A stretch of 64,000 nucleotides of DNA, from the NCBI RefSeq assembly GCF_008831285.2, contig NC_045151.1, forward strand, positions 10,342,571 through 10,406,570, written 5' to 3'. The position numbers were made by a program, and so were the translations under genes. Below, piece after piece: positions 1 to 9,661 of the stretch; within the stretch, counting starts at the first letter, position 1; each line of letters starts with the position of its first letter. The stretch is from Nymphaea colorata (lineage: Eukaryota > Streptophyta > Magnoliopsida > Nymphaeales > Nymphaeaceae). Below the pieces are notes generated by a model. That model was not told where the DNA came from. It did not search any database and saw only the letters and a list, made by a program, of their open reading frames with translations.

Positions 1-91
1 TAAAAAACAAAGTGATTTTTCCAACTTCAGGTCCAAGTTTACTCCTCAATGGTTGCTACTATAATGAGACTCCTCCTCCATTTGTATATGA
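1..91. other. Left-edge sequence, no gene recognised
   Basis: Short stretch before the first transposon. I see no coding or RNA signal in it. Confidence 0.5.
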
Positions 92-630
92 CTCTGGAAC
101 TTAGTTGTTAAGGTGTCGTCTAAGCGACGCTTAGTCGTGGACTAGGCATGAGTCCACAGCCCTCGCCTAAGTCATGGACTTAGGCGAGGGGTTTGGTCTT
201 GGCGCCAAGGCCAACCAAGGCTGGACTAGGCGCCAGCATGCCTAGTCCATGGAAGGTGACTTTTCACCTTCAAATTGTTTTCTGTTCAAAGTGTTTGTTT
301 TGTGTTCTCAAAGTGTTTCCTGTGTGTATTATGTATTTCAAAGTGTTCAAAGTGTTTTTCTGTGTGTTCTACCAGTATTTATATATGAGTTTTGTATTTG
401 TTTGTGTATATATTATAACTTGTTACATCAGTCAAAGTCAATGTCAAATCTTTTATGGTAACTGGTTGTTTCTTCTTCTAACTCTCCATACCCTGAATGC
501 AATCCTAACAATTTTGGAAACTGATTTCTTCTTCTATCTCTCCATACGTTGAATGCAATCCTATCTCTATTGTTAATTGTTATGAGGAACTAATCTCCAT
601 ACACAGAAAATTGTTGAAAGCCTAGCATTT

Positions 631-752
631 GACCAGAGCCAACTATAGCCTGGCATTTCACTATTTGTCAAATACAACTTGAAAAACCTAAAGCTATTTG
701 CCAATGCATTTGACCACAACCAACTATAGCCTAGCATTTCACTATTTGTCAA
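631..752. repeat. Direct repeat pair inside the outer hAT element
   Basis: About 41 bases at 631-671 recur at 712-752 with a few substitutions, a spacing of 81 bases. This is an old internal tandem duplication with no coding meaning seen. Confidence 0.7.
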
Positions 753-836
753 TGCATTAAACATTTTATTTTGCTGTTTTATAAGTTGATTTTGACTAAT
801 CCTAACTCGCTAACATGCTAACTTAACACATAAAAC

Positions 837-1734
837 CAATGTTGCAAAATGTGTATCGTAAGCCGTATCAATCTGCCCAATAGATACGCTATATCGTAAA
901 GTGTCGTAATCTATCGCATGTGTATTGTAAATTTATTTTTTTAATTCAAAAAAATAAAAAATAAAGAAAATTAGATAAATCAATAAAAATAAAAAATTTG
1001 TTTTTTTAAATGAAAAAACATGTTATACCTAATAGCAGGCTTATTATAGGTATAAAGTTACTTCACAAACATTAATAAGTAGTTATAATATCATATAGTA
1101 ACACAGCATGATCTAAGGCATCAGGAAACATAATTTATAAGATGATCCACATAATAACTCATAAGTAAGTCATAACATCCATAACACATCAAAAACCAAG
1201 TTTTACGTACATTATACATCACATCACAAGACAAAATTGTTCAATGTTAATGCAAATAACAAATGAAAACAGCTTCCTTCATAATCTTTATCATCTCATT
1301 CTCATTCTCATCTTTTATAGAAGGTAATAAACCTTCTTTATCTAAACAAGAATCAATCATCCATGCATAAATCTGACCTCAAATCGATGATTTCATGGTG
1401 AAACTGATTATTCCTTTTGAAAATTGCCACAATCTCCCCCTCCTTCAACTATTAGATATGTTCAGAAATGAAGAGGGACGCAAGTTTTAAAAATTAGTTT
1501 GAAAAGTTTTAACCCTATATTTTTCAAAATAGACATGTATCATGCGATACGCGGTGTATCGTGCGATACGCGGTGCATCGCCCTGTATTGTATGATACAG
1601 GCTGTGTACCATATTGTTAATTTAAAAGTACACCCCGTATTGCACGATACAGGCTGTGTATCATATCACAAATTAAAAAGCGACGATATGTATCGTACAA
1701 GACGGCCTCGTATCATACAATACATGCAGCACTG
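837..1734. mobile_element. Nested hAT-type element with palindromic GTATCG/CGATAC-rich ends (copy 1)
   Basis: This element lies inside the outer hAT element and has its own 8-bp target duplication, CATAAAAC, at 829-836 and 1735-1742. Its ends are related inverted repeats (CAATGTTGCA on the left; CAGTGCTGCA read inward from the right), fitting the hAT CARTG-type terminus. Both subterminal zones (about 850-925 and 1535-1725) are filled with alternating GTATCG and CGATAC motifs on both strands, so each end can fold on itself. The core is AT-rich and holds no transposase. A second, inverted, diverged copy lies at 25719-26405, which confirms the boundaries. Confidence 0.8.
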
Positions 1735-1851
1735 CATAAAACATAAAAGCCAGCATTTTAGAATTTAAAATAACTAAGCAAAATTGCAACGACTTTTGGA
1801 TGCCTTTTTAGGCTAGTCGCGCCTAGCGGCCTTGACAACTAAGCTCTGGAA

Positions 1852-2380
1852 CATCAAAACCTTGTGCATTAGGTACATGTATTGTTGCAGTCACAAACCA
1901 CTTTTAAGCTTATCAACTGTTTGAAAATTCACTGAACTCATTTCAGTTTCTGTCTTCTCCCCAGTACAGTGGCATTAGAGTTCTTACTTACAAACAAGGC
2001 CAGGAATTCTTGTTATAGCAACATATGTTGTTACACTGTCAAACCCAAGTGAGTTGCATTGTTCAAATCCATGAGATCTCAGCATAGTCACTGCTGTCAT
2101 ATATTTTGGAGATATTGCAATGTTGAAGTGAGAATTGGACACTTTGAGTTAAACTGGAAACTATTTTCATATACTGAAAATAATTATACATAACATGATA
2201 ATGTTGGCAAAATCTCATAAAATCTCTATAAAATCTTGAGACCACTTTATCTTTTTTCTAAAATTTAAACAGGTATTTTTAATTCTTATGTTCAAATTAT
2301 CATTTTTTCTGTAGTTGCATTTGGATGCTGCTTTTTTAAACAATCTTAACAGTCCATTCTTTCTTAAGATGCCCTTGATA
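1852..2380. other. Intergenic, nothing recognised
   Basis: This AT-rich stretch lies between the hAT element and the copia target site. It contains only short frames without recognisable domains. Confidence 0.5.
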
Positions 2381-2385
2381 TTATC

Positions 2386-2671
2386 TGTAGAAACACGAAC
2401 CACAAAGAGAGAGAGTGGAGAACGAACACACAATCTACGTGGAAAACCTCAGAAAGAGGTGAAAAACCACGGGGAGGCTCTGACCTAGGGGCACACCGCA
2501 ACCCTAGGAGAGAGAAAATTATATTTCACTTAATTCAACACTAAACACAAGTGACAATATAAAGAGGGAGAGAGGAGAAGCCGCCTAGGGTACCGAGCCC
2601 GCCTCGGTACCCGCGCCCCATAGAACCGGGTCCAGGAATGGATCCGGTTCCCACAGCAACATATTCTAACA
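2386..2671 (-). repeat. 3' LTR of the copia element
   Basis: 286 bp, with ends TGT...ACA in element orientation. It is identical to the other LTR except at 2650. An AT-rich, TATA-like stretch lies at about 2556-2564. The stop codon of the pol frame (2666-2668) lies just inside this LTR, so the last coding bases overlap the polypurine tract and LTR start. Confidence 0.97.
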
Positions 2672-5332
2672 CTCCCCCTCAAGCTTGGCATACATGTCAA
2701 ACATGCCAAGCTTGCTAACATTCTTTTCGAATGAAGAAGTACAAAGCCCTTTAGTTAGGACGTCTGCAACTTGATCTTCAGACTTCATATATGGCAGAAT
2801 CAGCTCCTTTGAGTCAATGCGTTCCCGGATAAAATGACGGTCAATCTCCACATGTTTGGTCCTGTCATGTAGAACTGGATTATTGGCAAGATTAATCGCA
2901 GACTTGTTGTCACAGTACATCTTCATTTTATCTCCCAGTTCCACACCAATATCAGTCAAAAGAATCTTCAGCCACAGCATCTCTGTAACCCCCATTGCAA
3001 CAGCCCTGTACTCAGCCTCAGCACTAGACCTCGAACATACTTCTTGCCTCTTACTTCTCCAAACAACTAGGTTACCTCCAAGAAAGATACAATACCCTGT
3101 AGTAGACCTCCTTGTGTCAGTGCAACCTGCCCAATCTGCATCTGAGTAGCCCTCAATAGTAAGTTTGTCTTGTCGAGTATACAGCAGTCCTTTTCTTGGG
3201 TCATTCTTTAGATATCCCAACACTCTTTCTGCACTCTTCCAGTGACAATCCGTGGGAGCATGCATAAATTGACTTAGCACATTTACCGCATACGTGATAT
3301 CAGGGCGAGTTAGAGTAAGATAGATAAGCTTACCTACTAGCCTCTGATATCGCCCTTTTCCTTCCTCATCCAGAATAGTGCCCGTCTTGATACTTATCTT
3401 AGTTCCCGACTCTATAGGAGTAAGATAGGGCCTACAACCAAGTTTGTCTGTCTCCTTTAGTAAGTCAAGAGTGTACTTCCTTTGATTCATAACCAGCCCT
3501 GTCTCTGATCGAGCAATCTCTATTCCCAGAAAGTATCTCAGCTTACCCAGATCCTTGAGGTCGAATTCCTTAGCTAATCTCTCCTTCATCTTTCTGTTTT
3601 CTTCTTCGTCACTGCCAGTGACAATCATATCATCAACGTAGACAAGGAGAAGACTCACCAGACCACCTCTCTGCTTTATGAATAAGGTATGATCTCCATT
3701 TCCTTGCTTGTACCCAGTAGACTTCATAACGATCCTTAGTCTCTCAAACCAAGCTCTAGGCGACTGCTTCAAGCCATACAAAGCTTTCTTGAGGTGACAA
3801 CATTTTCCCTCTTGAACATACCCGGGAGGCATGCTCATATAGACTTCTTCCTCCAGATGGCCGTTCAAGAACGCATTTTTAACATCAAGCTGGTCCATGC
3901 GCCACTTCCTGTGCACAGCAAGAGCAAGAATAACCCTCACGGTCTTCAACTTTGCAACAGGGGCAAAGGTCTCAAGATAGTCGATCCCATACTTCTGGCT
4001 GAACCCCTTTGCAACCAAACGAGCTTTATATCGATCTACAGTGCCATCAGGTTTGTACTTCACGTTGTAAACCCACTTAGAGCCAACTAAGTGTGTCCCT
4101 TTAGGAATATCAACAACTTCCCATGTTTTGTTCTTAGCTAACGCACCCATCTCCTCTGTCATAGCATGTAACCACTTGGGATCATCCTTAGCATCATCCA
4201 CCGACCTGGGAATAACAACTTTGGATAAGGTTGTGATAAAACATTTGTAATTTGTACTGAGCTTAGCATAAGAAACAAATCTCTGAATAGGGTGAGAAGT
4301 ACATGACCTGGTGCCTTTGCGCACAGCAATGGGGAGCTCTTCATTCGATGGACTTGGGTCATCCGGGGAGATCACAGGATTGGGATTGGTTCTATCCTCA
4401 TCACCAACATCTTCCACTGTAGCTTTCTCCTTTCTGACATAAACCTGGCCAAACAAGTGATCTCGGGCAACAATGGGCTGAGCATCCACCGTGACCCCTT
4501 CCATATGGCTGCCCTTCTCATTACTGACCGTGACCGTGTCAATCACACTGGGACTAACCTTGTAATCCAAAAACTCCATAAACTGAATTAGCTGATTAGA
4601 GGAATACTCTTCCCCTTTGTTCCCAAGACACTCCCCCTGAAGAGGATTCACCGAAAAATACGACTCATGTTCATGAAATGTGACATCCCTCGAAACATAC
4701 ACTTTGGAAGTAGTGGGATCCACACATTTATACCCCTTCTGAGTGGAAGAGTACCCCAAGAAAACTCCTTTAATAGACCGGGGATCAAGTTTTTTGAGAG
4801 TAGGGCTATGATTATGCACAAAACAACTGCACCCAAAGACACGAGGAGTAAGAGGCCACGGATTCTGAGTGGGCCACAGGGTAGAATAAGGAGACTGACC
4901 ATCCAACACCCTAGTAGGCATACGGTTAATGAGATGTGCACTAGTGAGAAGTGCATCACCCCAATACCGCTTCGGGACATGACGTTGGAACATAATGGCC
5001 CGGGTAACATTCAATAGATGACGATTTTTACGTTCAGCTATACCATTTTGAGGAGGGGTATAACTACAAGAGGTTTCATGAACAATACCCTTGCCTTTCA
5101 AGAATTCATCAAGGGATTGGGAGACATATTCCCTTGCATTATCCGTACGGAAAGCTTGAACAGTAGTATGGAATTGAGTCTCAACAAAGGCAACAAAGTT
5201 TTTCACAACTGCTGGAACCTCACTACGTTCTCGCAACAAGTACACGAACGTACATCTAGAGTAATCATCAATAAGCGTCAAAAAATAGTGACAACCACCA
5301 CACGTGGGTACTCCAGAAGGAGTACCAAACAT
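2666..5332 (-). CDS. Copia pol: integrase core, reverse transcriptase, RNase H
   Basis: An open frame of 888 codons. It starts within the integrase catalytic core (DDE-type, residues about 10-170), passes through the pol linker, then the Ty1/copia-type reverse transcriptase (about 400-640; catalytic YVDD at 3629-3640) and ends with RNase H (ADWAG motif near 3121-3146, followed by the SSAEAEY motif). In intact copia elements this is continuous with gag-protease. Here it lies in a different frame from the upstream 569-codon frame, and the first methionine shown is only the first in-frame ATG after the shift, not a real start. The stop lies three bases inside the 3' LTR. Its products would copy the RNA to DNA and integrate it in the nucleus. 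Confidence 0.93.
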   Translation of the reverse strand: MFGTPSGVPTCGGCHYFLTLIDDYSRCTFVYLLRERSEVPAVVKNFVAFVETQFHTTVQAFRTDNAREYVSQSLDEFLKGKGIVHETSCSYTPPQNGIAERKNRHLLNVTRAIMFQRHVPKRYWGDALLTSAHLINRMPTRVLDGQSPYSTLWPTQNPWPLTPRVFGCSCFVHNHSPTLKKLDPRSIKGVFLGYSSTQKGYKCVDPTTSKVYVSRDVTFHEHESYFSVNPLQGECLGNKGEEYSSNQLIQFMEFLDYKVSPSVIDTVTVSNEKGSHMEGVTVDAQPIVARDHLFGQVYVRKEKATVEDVGDEDRTNPNPVISPDDPSPSNEELPIAVRKGTRSCTSHPIQRFVSYAKLSTNYKCFITTLSKVVIPRSVDDAKDDPKWLHAMTEEMGALAKNKTWEVVDIPKGTHLVGSKWVYNVKYKPDGTVDRYKARLVAKGFSQKYGIDYLETFAPVAKLKTVRVILALAVHRKWRMDQLDVKNAFLNGHLEEEVYMSMPPGYVQEGKCCHLKKALYGLKQSPRAWFERLRIVMKSTGYKQGNGDHTLFIKQRGGLVSLLLVYVDDMIVTGSDEEENRKMKERLAKEFDLKDLGKLRYFLGIEIARSETGLVMNQRKYTLDLLKETDKLGCRPYLTPIESGTKISIKTGTILDEEGKGRYQRLVGKLIYLTLTRPDITYAVNVLSQFMHAPTDCHWKSAERVLGYLKNDPRKGLLYTRQDKLTIEGYSDADWAGCTDTRRSTTGYCIFLGGNLVVWRSKRQEVCSRSSAEAEYRAVAMGVTEMLWLKILLTDIGVELGDKMKMYCDNKSAINLANNPVLHDRTKHVEIDRHFIRERIDSKELILPYMKSEDQVADVLTKGLCTSSFEKNVSKLGMFDMYAKLEGEC
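2672..2680 (-). other. Polypurine tract of the copia element
   Basis: Read on the minus strand the sequence is GAGGGGGAG, directly upstream of the 3' LTR. This is the expected position of the plus-strand DNA primer. Confidence 0.85.
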
Positions 5333-6977
5333 CGGAATGAACTAAGGCAAACGGATGAGTGGTTTTATTCAAAGAAATAGGGTACGAAGCCCTGACATGT
5401 TTAGCCAATTGACACACTTCACAAGCGAAGGAGTCAATTGAGACAGAAGCAAACAAATGAGGAAACAACTTCTTTATTAACTGGAAGGGTAGATGTCCAA
5501 GACGCTCGTGCCATCGCAGAACAGTAGATCTATCGTTCACACCAGACAAGTGACCACTCGTGGCAGAAATCAATGCTGAAGCAACTTGAACCGGCAGCCT
5601 GTAGAGCCCATCAGTAACCGAACCAATCCCAATCTTCTTCCCCGTCACCAAGTCCTGCAGGGAACAATGATCAGCAGAGAAAATCAGATTACAGTTTAAT
5701 TCTTTAGTAATACTGCTGACAGAGAGTAAGTTCACAGGAATATTTGGAACATGCAGGGCATTGTGGAGACGGTATTTGTTCAACAGGGACAAGCTCTCTT
5801 TCCCAGCCACAGAGATAGAAGACCCATCTGCCATAGACACGCGTTGCTTGCCAGAGGAAAGTTGATATTCTTGAAAGAGTTTAGAGTCCCCTGTCATGTG
5901 GTGAGTGGCTCCACTATCAACAATCCAATCACCAAGAGAAGGGTTACCTTGATCAGTCGAGGCAACGAGAGCTTGGGCTAGCTGAGCCCCTTCAGACGTG
6001 GAGGACTCCTCAGGGGTAGTAGATAGACGGCTGATGTACGCCTGTAGCTCCTTGAGTTGAGCAGGGGACAACTTGGACATTGCACCACTAGAAGAATTGC
6101 TCTGACTGGAATCAGACACAGAAGGGCTACGCTTGCCAGAGGGAGGACGACCTCTGACCAATCTCTTCTCGGGATGAAGATCCCAACAGAAGTCCACCGA
6201 ATGCCCCAACTTGTGGCAATGAGTGCAATGTCGGGCAGGACGCTGCCCAGTCCCTGAGGCACGGCTGACAAAGGCAGAAGGGCCATGACCGGTGTCAAGA
6301 TGCATCACGTGGCGACGTTGTTCTTCAGACTCAACACGAGCATATACTTCCTCTATCCCCGGAATCTCATCACCATTAAGAATCTGGCTACGAATAGACT
6401 CAAATTCATCCCGCAGGCCTCCCAGAAACAGAAACGTACGGTCCATCCATTCCTTTTCCCAGTAGAGGGAATGATCTGAACCGCATGTCCACTCATCAGT
6501 CACATGATAATCTAACTCCTCCCACTTGGTCTTCAGGGCAGCATAGAAGGCAGCAACAGACAAATCACCCTGTGTCAGAGAGTAAATACTGCGTTTAATC
6601 TGATAGGTGCGCAAATGTCTCTTCTTGCGACCATACATCTTTGCAAGCACAGTCCACATATCAAAAGAGGTCGGCTTCCGCAGAATGAGGGGCTGAATAT
6701 CGGATGACACGGAGCTGATAATCCACACCTTCACTTGGCTGTCCTCCAACGCCCACGTCGCCCATTGAGGATCAGATTTGATGGGCGCAGGTTTGTCGCC
6801 AGTGATGTAAGAGAGACGCCCACGGCTAGTAATCCCAATCTCGAGAGCGGCAGACCAAGATAGGTAATTGTCCTTGGTCAGACGGATGGAGGTGACCTGG
6901 ATCGGCACGTTCTCAGTCTTGGAGGCGCTGCCCGTGTCAAGAACGGCATCTTTTTGAGTCCCCATCGCTTCTGCCAT
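5268..6977 (-). CDS. Copia gag-protease and N-terminal integrase
   Basis: The start is placed at the ATG at 6975-6977 because the upstream open frame only translates the GC-rich leader repeats. The gag region resembles copia gag (UBN2-type) and carries a CCHC zinc knuckle (C-x2-C-x4-H-x4-C) at about 6189-6230. The aspartic protease motif DSGATHHM lies near 5898-5921, and the HHCC integrase zinc-binding region spans about 5393-5520. The frame then runs out of register just after the conserved HSDVW block and stops at 5268. The next frame picks up the integrase core 1 base out of phase, which points to a single-base indel between about 5323 and 5332. Length before the shift is normal for the family. 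Confidence 0.92.
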   Translation of the reverse strand: MAEAMGTQKDAVLDTGSASKTENVPIQVTSIRLTKDNYLSWSAALEIGITSRGRLSYITGDKPAPIKSDPQWATWALEDSQVKVWIISSVSSDIQPLILRKPTSFDMWTVLAKMYGRKKRHLRTYQIKRSIYSLTQGDLSVAAFYAALKTKWEELDYHVTDEWTCGSDHSLYWEKEWMDRTFLFLGGLRDEFESIRSQILNGDEIPGIEEVYARVESEEQRRHVMHLDTGHGPSAFVSRASGTGQRPARHCTHCHKLGHSVDFCWDLHPEKRLVRGRPPSGKRSPSVSDSSQSNSSSGAMSKLSPAQLKELQAYISRLSTTPEESSTSEGAQLAQALVASTDQGNPSLGDWIVDSGATHHMTGDSKLFQEYQLSSGKQRVSMADGSSISVAGKESLSLLNKYRLHNALHVPNIPVNLLSVSSITKELNCNLIFSADHCSLQDLVTGKKIGIGSVTDGLYRLPVQVASALISATSGHLSGVNDRSTVLRWHERLGHLPFQLIKKLFPHLFASVSIDSFACEVCQLAKHVRASYPISLNKTTHPFALVHSDVWYSFWSTHVWWLSLFFDAY

Positions 6978-7384
6978 CACAAACAAGCACACAGCAACAA
7001 GAGGCACAGCAGCGGGAATGAGGCAACGGCGACGGGAAGGAGGCAGCGGCGACGGCGGCGGGAATGAGGCAGCGGCAACGGAAAGCAGGCGACGGCGCAA
7101 CACAGAGGCCACCCACGGTGGCAGAAACAAAGAAGCGGAGGCGTAACAGAGGACGGCGGAACAGAGGACGGCGGCGGCGGAACAGAGGACGGCGGCGGCA
7201 GAGCAGGGCGACGTCACAAGGGCAGCAGCGACGCCGGAACAGAGGACGGCGGCGGCGGAACAAAGAACAGCGGCGGCAGAGCAGGGCGACGTCACACGGG
7301 CAGCAGCGGCGCCGGAACTTCAACGGCGTCGGGCGACGAAAAAACTTGACGATCCTCGGAAAAAACGCTTCTCCAACTCCGCTA
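6978..7384 (-). repeat. Untranslated leader of the copia element with GC-rich minisatellite
   Basis: Between the primer binding site and the gag start lies about 0.4 kb of GC-rich leader. From about 7135 to 7320 it is built from imperfect tandem units related to GGCGGCGGAACAGAGGAC. On both strands this yields long spurious frames (Ala/Cys-rich one way, Arg-rich the other). Confidence 0.8.
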
Positions 7385-7396
7385 GCTCTGATACCA
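7385..7396 (-). other. Primer binding site (initiator tRNA-Met)
   Basis: On the minus strand, TGGTATCAGAGC directly abuts the 5' LTR. It is complementary to the 3' end of plant initiator tRNA-Met, the usual primer of copia elements. Confidence 0.95.
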
Positions 7397-7682
7397 TGTA
7401 GAAACACGAACCACAAAGAGAGAGAGTGGAGAACGAACACACAATCTACGTGGAAAACCTCAGAAAGAGGTGAAAAACCACGGGGAGGCTCTGACCTAGG
7501 GGCACACCGCAACCCTAGGAGAGAGAAAATTATATTTCACTTAATTCAACACTAAACACAAGTGACAATATAAAGAGGGAGAGAGGAGAAGCCGCCTAGG
7601 GTACCGAGCCCGCCTCGGTACCCGCGCCCCATAGAACCGGGTCCAGGAATGGATCCGGTTTCCACAGCAACATATTCTAACA
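7397..7682 (-). repeat. 5' LTR of the copia element
   Basis: 286 bp, matching the 3' LTR at 285 positions (T at 7661 against C at 2650). It is followed by the TTATC target duplication at 7683-7687. It would hold the element's promoter. Confidence 0.97.
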
Positions 7683-7687
7683 TTATC

Positions 7688-9346
7688 AAAAGACATTTAT
7701 CATTGTAGGATTTCGCCTTGAGATATAATTGATACTAAAATGTCTAACAGTGAGATTGTGAAGTTTATGTACTATATATTCAGCCTTAGTGTTAGACCTG
7801 GCCACATGTACTTGTTCTTGTACCAAAGACCCCTCATATATATATATAGGAACACCCTATGTGCAAAAAAGGACTTGAGAATACCTACATTGAAGATTTT
7901 GAGAAATCTTCAGGGATCCATATACTCACGTCTCATATACTTAATACTAATAAGCATCTCATTTCATAAGAAGTCGAGTACAGGAGCCGTTGAGATCTGC
8001 CATCCTGGCATTCAGGTCAGTTTTGGGGCAGGTCCTTATAGTTGGTATGAAATCAGGTCCAATACTCAAACTTAGGTACAAACATGCATAATATGTATTC
8101 CTTAAATTAGGGTGGTTGCGACACCCTATCTGCAGAAAGGACTTGATATAGTCCCATATTGAAAATTTTTTATGTTCTATACCTCCATGTTCCACACTAC
8201 CGGGCGTCTTGATACTTAGCCTTTTTAAGTGCAAATCGGAGCCAATTACAGTGGGGATTGGGATCGCCCATAACAAGCACTCAATCAATTCCAGGCTGGC
8301 TCATTACATTCACAGTGTCAATACTCAAAATAACATCCTCATCCATGAAAATACTTTCTCGTAGTCCTACATCTAAGGTTTCGAGAATGTCAATGGACCC
8401 ATATAGCTAAGCCCTACTTTGTTGTGTCTCAGTTTGCATTCCTTGCCAGTGTTGTGCACCATAAGGCAGGTTGAGATCCACAGAGTTGACATGATACCTG
8501 GTCAGCCTTGGACCTGGTCATTACCATTCACACACACCTACGTCATGGGGCCTCCACTCTCCAGGCCCACACAAGTTGCATCCAGGTATCTAATTACTTC
8601 AACATATTTTTTCTGGTGAGATACTCCTTGAATAGATTCCCCTACTTCTGAAGCATCTTTTTGTATATTTCATTAGTCACTTCAATGCTCCCATGAGAGT
8701 CATAGGCATGCATGCATTTGCAAACTTTGTACTCAAAATTTCAAATGCTCCAGATATGCTTTTGAAACTTTTCTGTGTTACCTTAATACTCATTGCACAA
8801 TGTTTGTTGGCTCGCAAACCGCCAGAACCTGATAAGCCTATTATTAGCTTTCATAAAATAGATATAAGAATTTGAATTTAGCTTGTGCCATCCAAAGACA
8901 GATTGACCTAAGATCTAGAGTTGACATAAATTTAGCACACCACCAAAATGTTGTCGTAACAGGTGGACAAAAGAACCGACGGCTTTAAGAATGGAGGTGC
9001 TTTGTGGAGGTCAAGACACTATAAGTTACAGTTATATTGCTTATCAGGTCAGAAACGAATTTATACGCGATGGCGATTGCCACAAGTTAGGTTCGTCCAC
9101 AAGCCACAGAGCCGAAACTTCGGCTCTAAAGTAAGCAGTTCTCAACCCAATTATCGTAGATACGTTTATCATTTTTTTTTCACTGTAGCAGGGTCATATT
9201 AGAATTTCATAATCGGAATGGTACTTCCGGGGGCAATCAAAAAGAGTCAATTTCGCAGCACGTGAAAGACCAACTTACCAATTCTCCCTAAAATGTCCAG
9301 ATCACAAGAACAGCATGCCGTTTCTTTAATAAAAATTGTATAGAAA
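7688..9346. other. Intergenic, no gene recognised
   Basis: About 1.65 kb without a supportable gene. Loosely similar stretches near 7865-7950, 8125-8215 and 8340-8410 (each with an aaggacttga or cctacat-type core followed by a t-rich run) suggest an old decayed repeat. I cannot name it. Confidence 0.4.
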
Positions 9347-9503
9347 TTACAATAAGAAAACGAAATAGGCAGGAAATTCAAAAATTATTTCCACATTTTT
9401 GTTTGGGATCGTACCCTCGCAATAAAGTGAAACCAACAACTGACTTCGGAATCGACAAGGAAATGCATGCAGTTTACTGCCAGAAACAGGGAACAAAGCA
9501 AAC

Positions 9504-9661
9504 CTTATATATCGAGGAAGGTTATCAATCTCATCATAGACAGAAGGACTGAGGCCGTTCAGTGCCAGGAAATCGAGGAAAGCCTTTGGCAAGGGAATCT
9601 TCGTAGAGGGTTCCTTCTGTAACTGAGCATTGGACCGCTCCGAGCGACCTTGATTTTCCAT
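9504..9661 (-). pseudogene. Orphan first exon resembling a NOL1/NOP2/Sun-family RNA m5C methyltransferase
   Basis: An ATG at 9659-9661 opens a frame of about 52 codons. It ends at a plausible donor (AG|GTTTGC, exon end 9504) straight after a RYIR block. The stretch with LPKAFLDFLALNGLSP followed by RYIR resembles the N-terminal region of plant NSUN-like methyltransferases, in which a short helical segment precedes RYIR(L/V). Those enzymes methylate cytosine in RNA using SAM. No catalytic motif (PCS, TCS) or later exon was found between here and the window's left edge, where the copia element now sits. It may be a lone captured exon, or exon 1 of a gene with long introns extending off the window. 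Family assignment is from memory of conserved patterns and is tentative. Confidence 0.35.

Larger units (their letters stand above)
100..1843. mobile_element. Non-autonomous hAT-type element (outer element of a nested pair)
   Basis: The 8-bp direct repeat CTCTGGAA flanks the element at 92-99 and 1844-1851, the target-site duplication size of hAT transposons. Immediately inside are inverted ends: CTTAGTTGTTAAGG on the left and, read from the right on the minus strand, CTTAGTTGTCAAGG, one mismatch in 14. Both ends continue into GC-rich, self-complementary sequence built on a CTAGGCGCC-like theme (about 115-250 and 1810-1835), including a strong hairpin at about 162-191. No transposase frame is present; short frames inside lack any recognisable domain. 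The element carries a second insertion at 837-1734. Superfamily assignment rests on target duplication length and structure, since the ends do not begin with the most typical hAT CA dinucleotide. Confidence 0.75.
2386..7682 (-). mobile_element. Ty1/copia LTR retrotransposon, nearly intact and very young
   Basis: This 5,297-bp element runs on the minus strand. It has two 286-bp LTRs (2386-2671 and 7397-7682), a perfect 5-bp target duplication TTATC (2381-2385 and 7683-7687), a primer binding site next to the 5' LTR and a polypurine tract next to the 3' LTR. The domain order is gag, protease, integrase, reverse transcriptase, RNase H, which defines copia. The LTRs differ at one position (2650 C, 7661 T), implying a very recent insertion. 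The polyprotein frame is broken once, in integrase near 5323-5332, so this copy is probably not self-sufficient unless the shift is a sequencing error. No host gene appears to be interrupted. Confidence 0.97.

Noticed and set aside
193-552. 119-codon frame near the left edge
   Set aside because: It lies within the outer hAT element, has cysteine/phenylalanine-rich low-complexity content and no domain.
1535-1725. Regularly spaced palindromic words considered as a CRISPR-like or satellite array
   Set aside because: Spacing is irregular, and the tract lies inside a transposon bounded by 8-bp target duplications; the context is a plant nuclear genome.
6978-7295. N-terminal Ala/Cys-rich extension of the copia gag frame
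   Set aside because: It only translates the leader minisatellite; the gag-like sequence begins at the ATG at 6977.
7064-7555. 163-codon Arg-rich frame on the plus strand
   Set aside because: It is the antisense of the copia leader minisatellite and LTR; the repeats keep all frames open.
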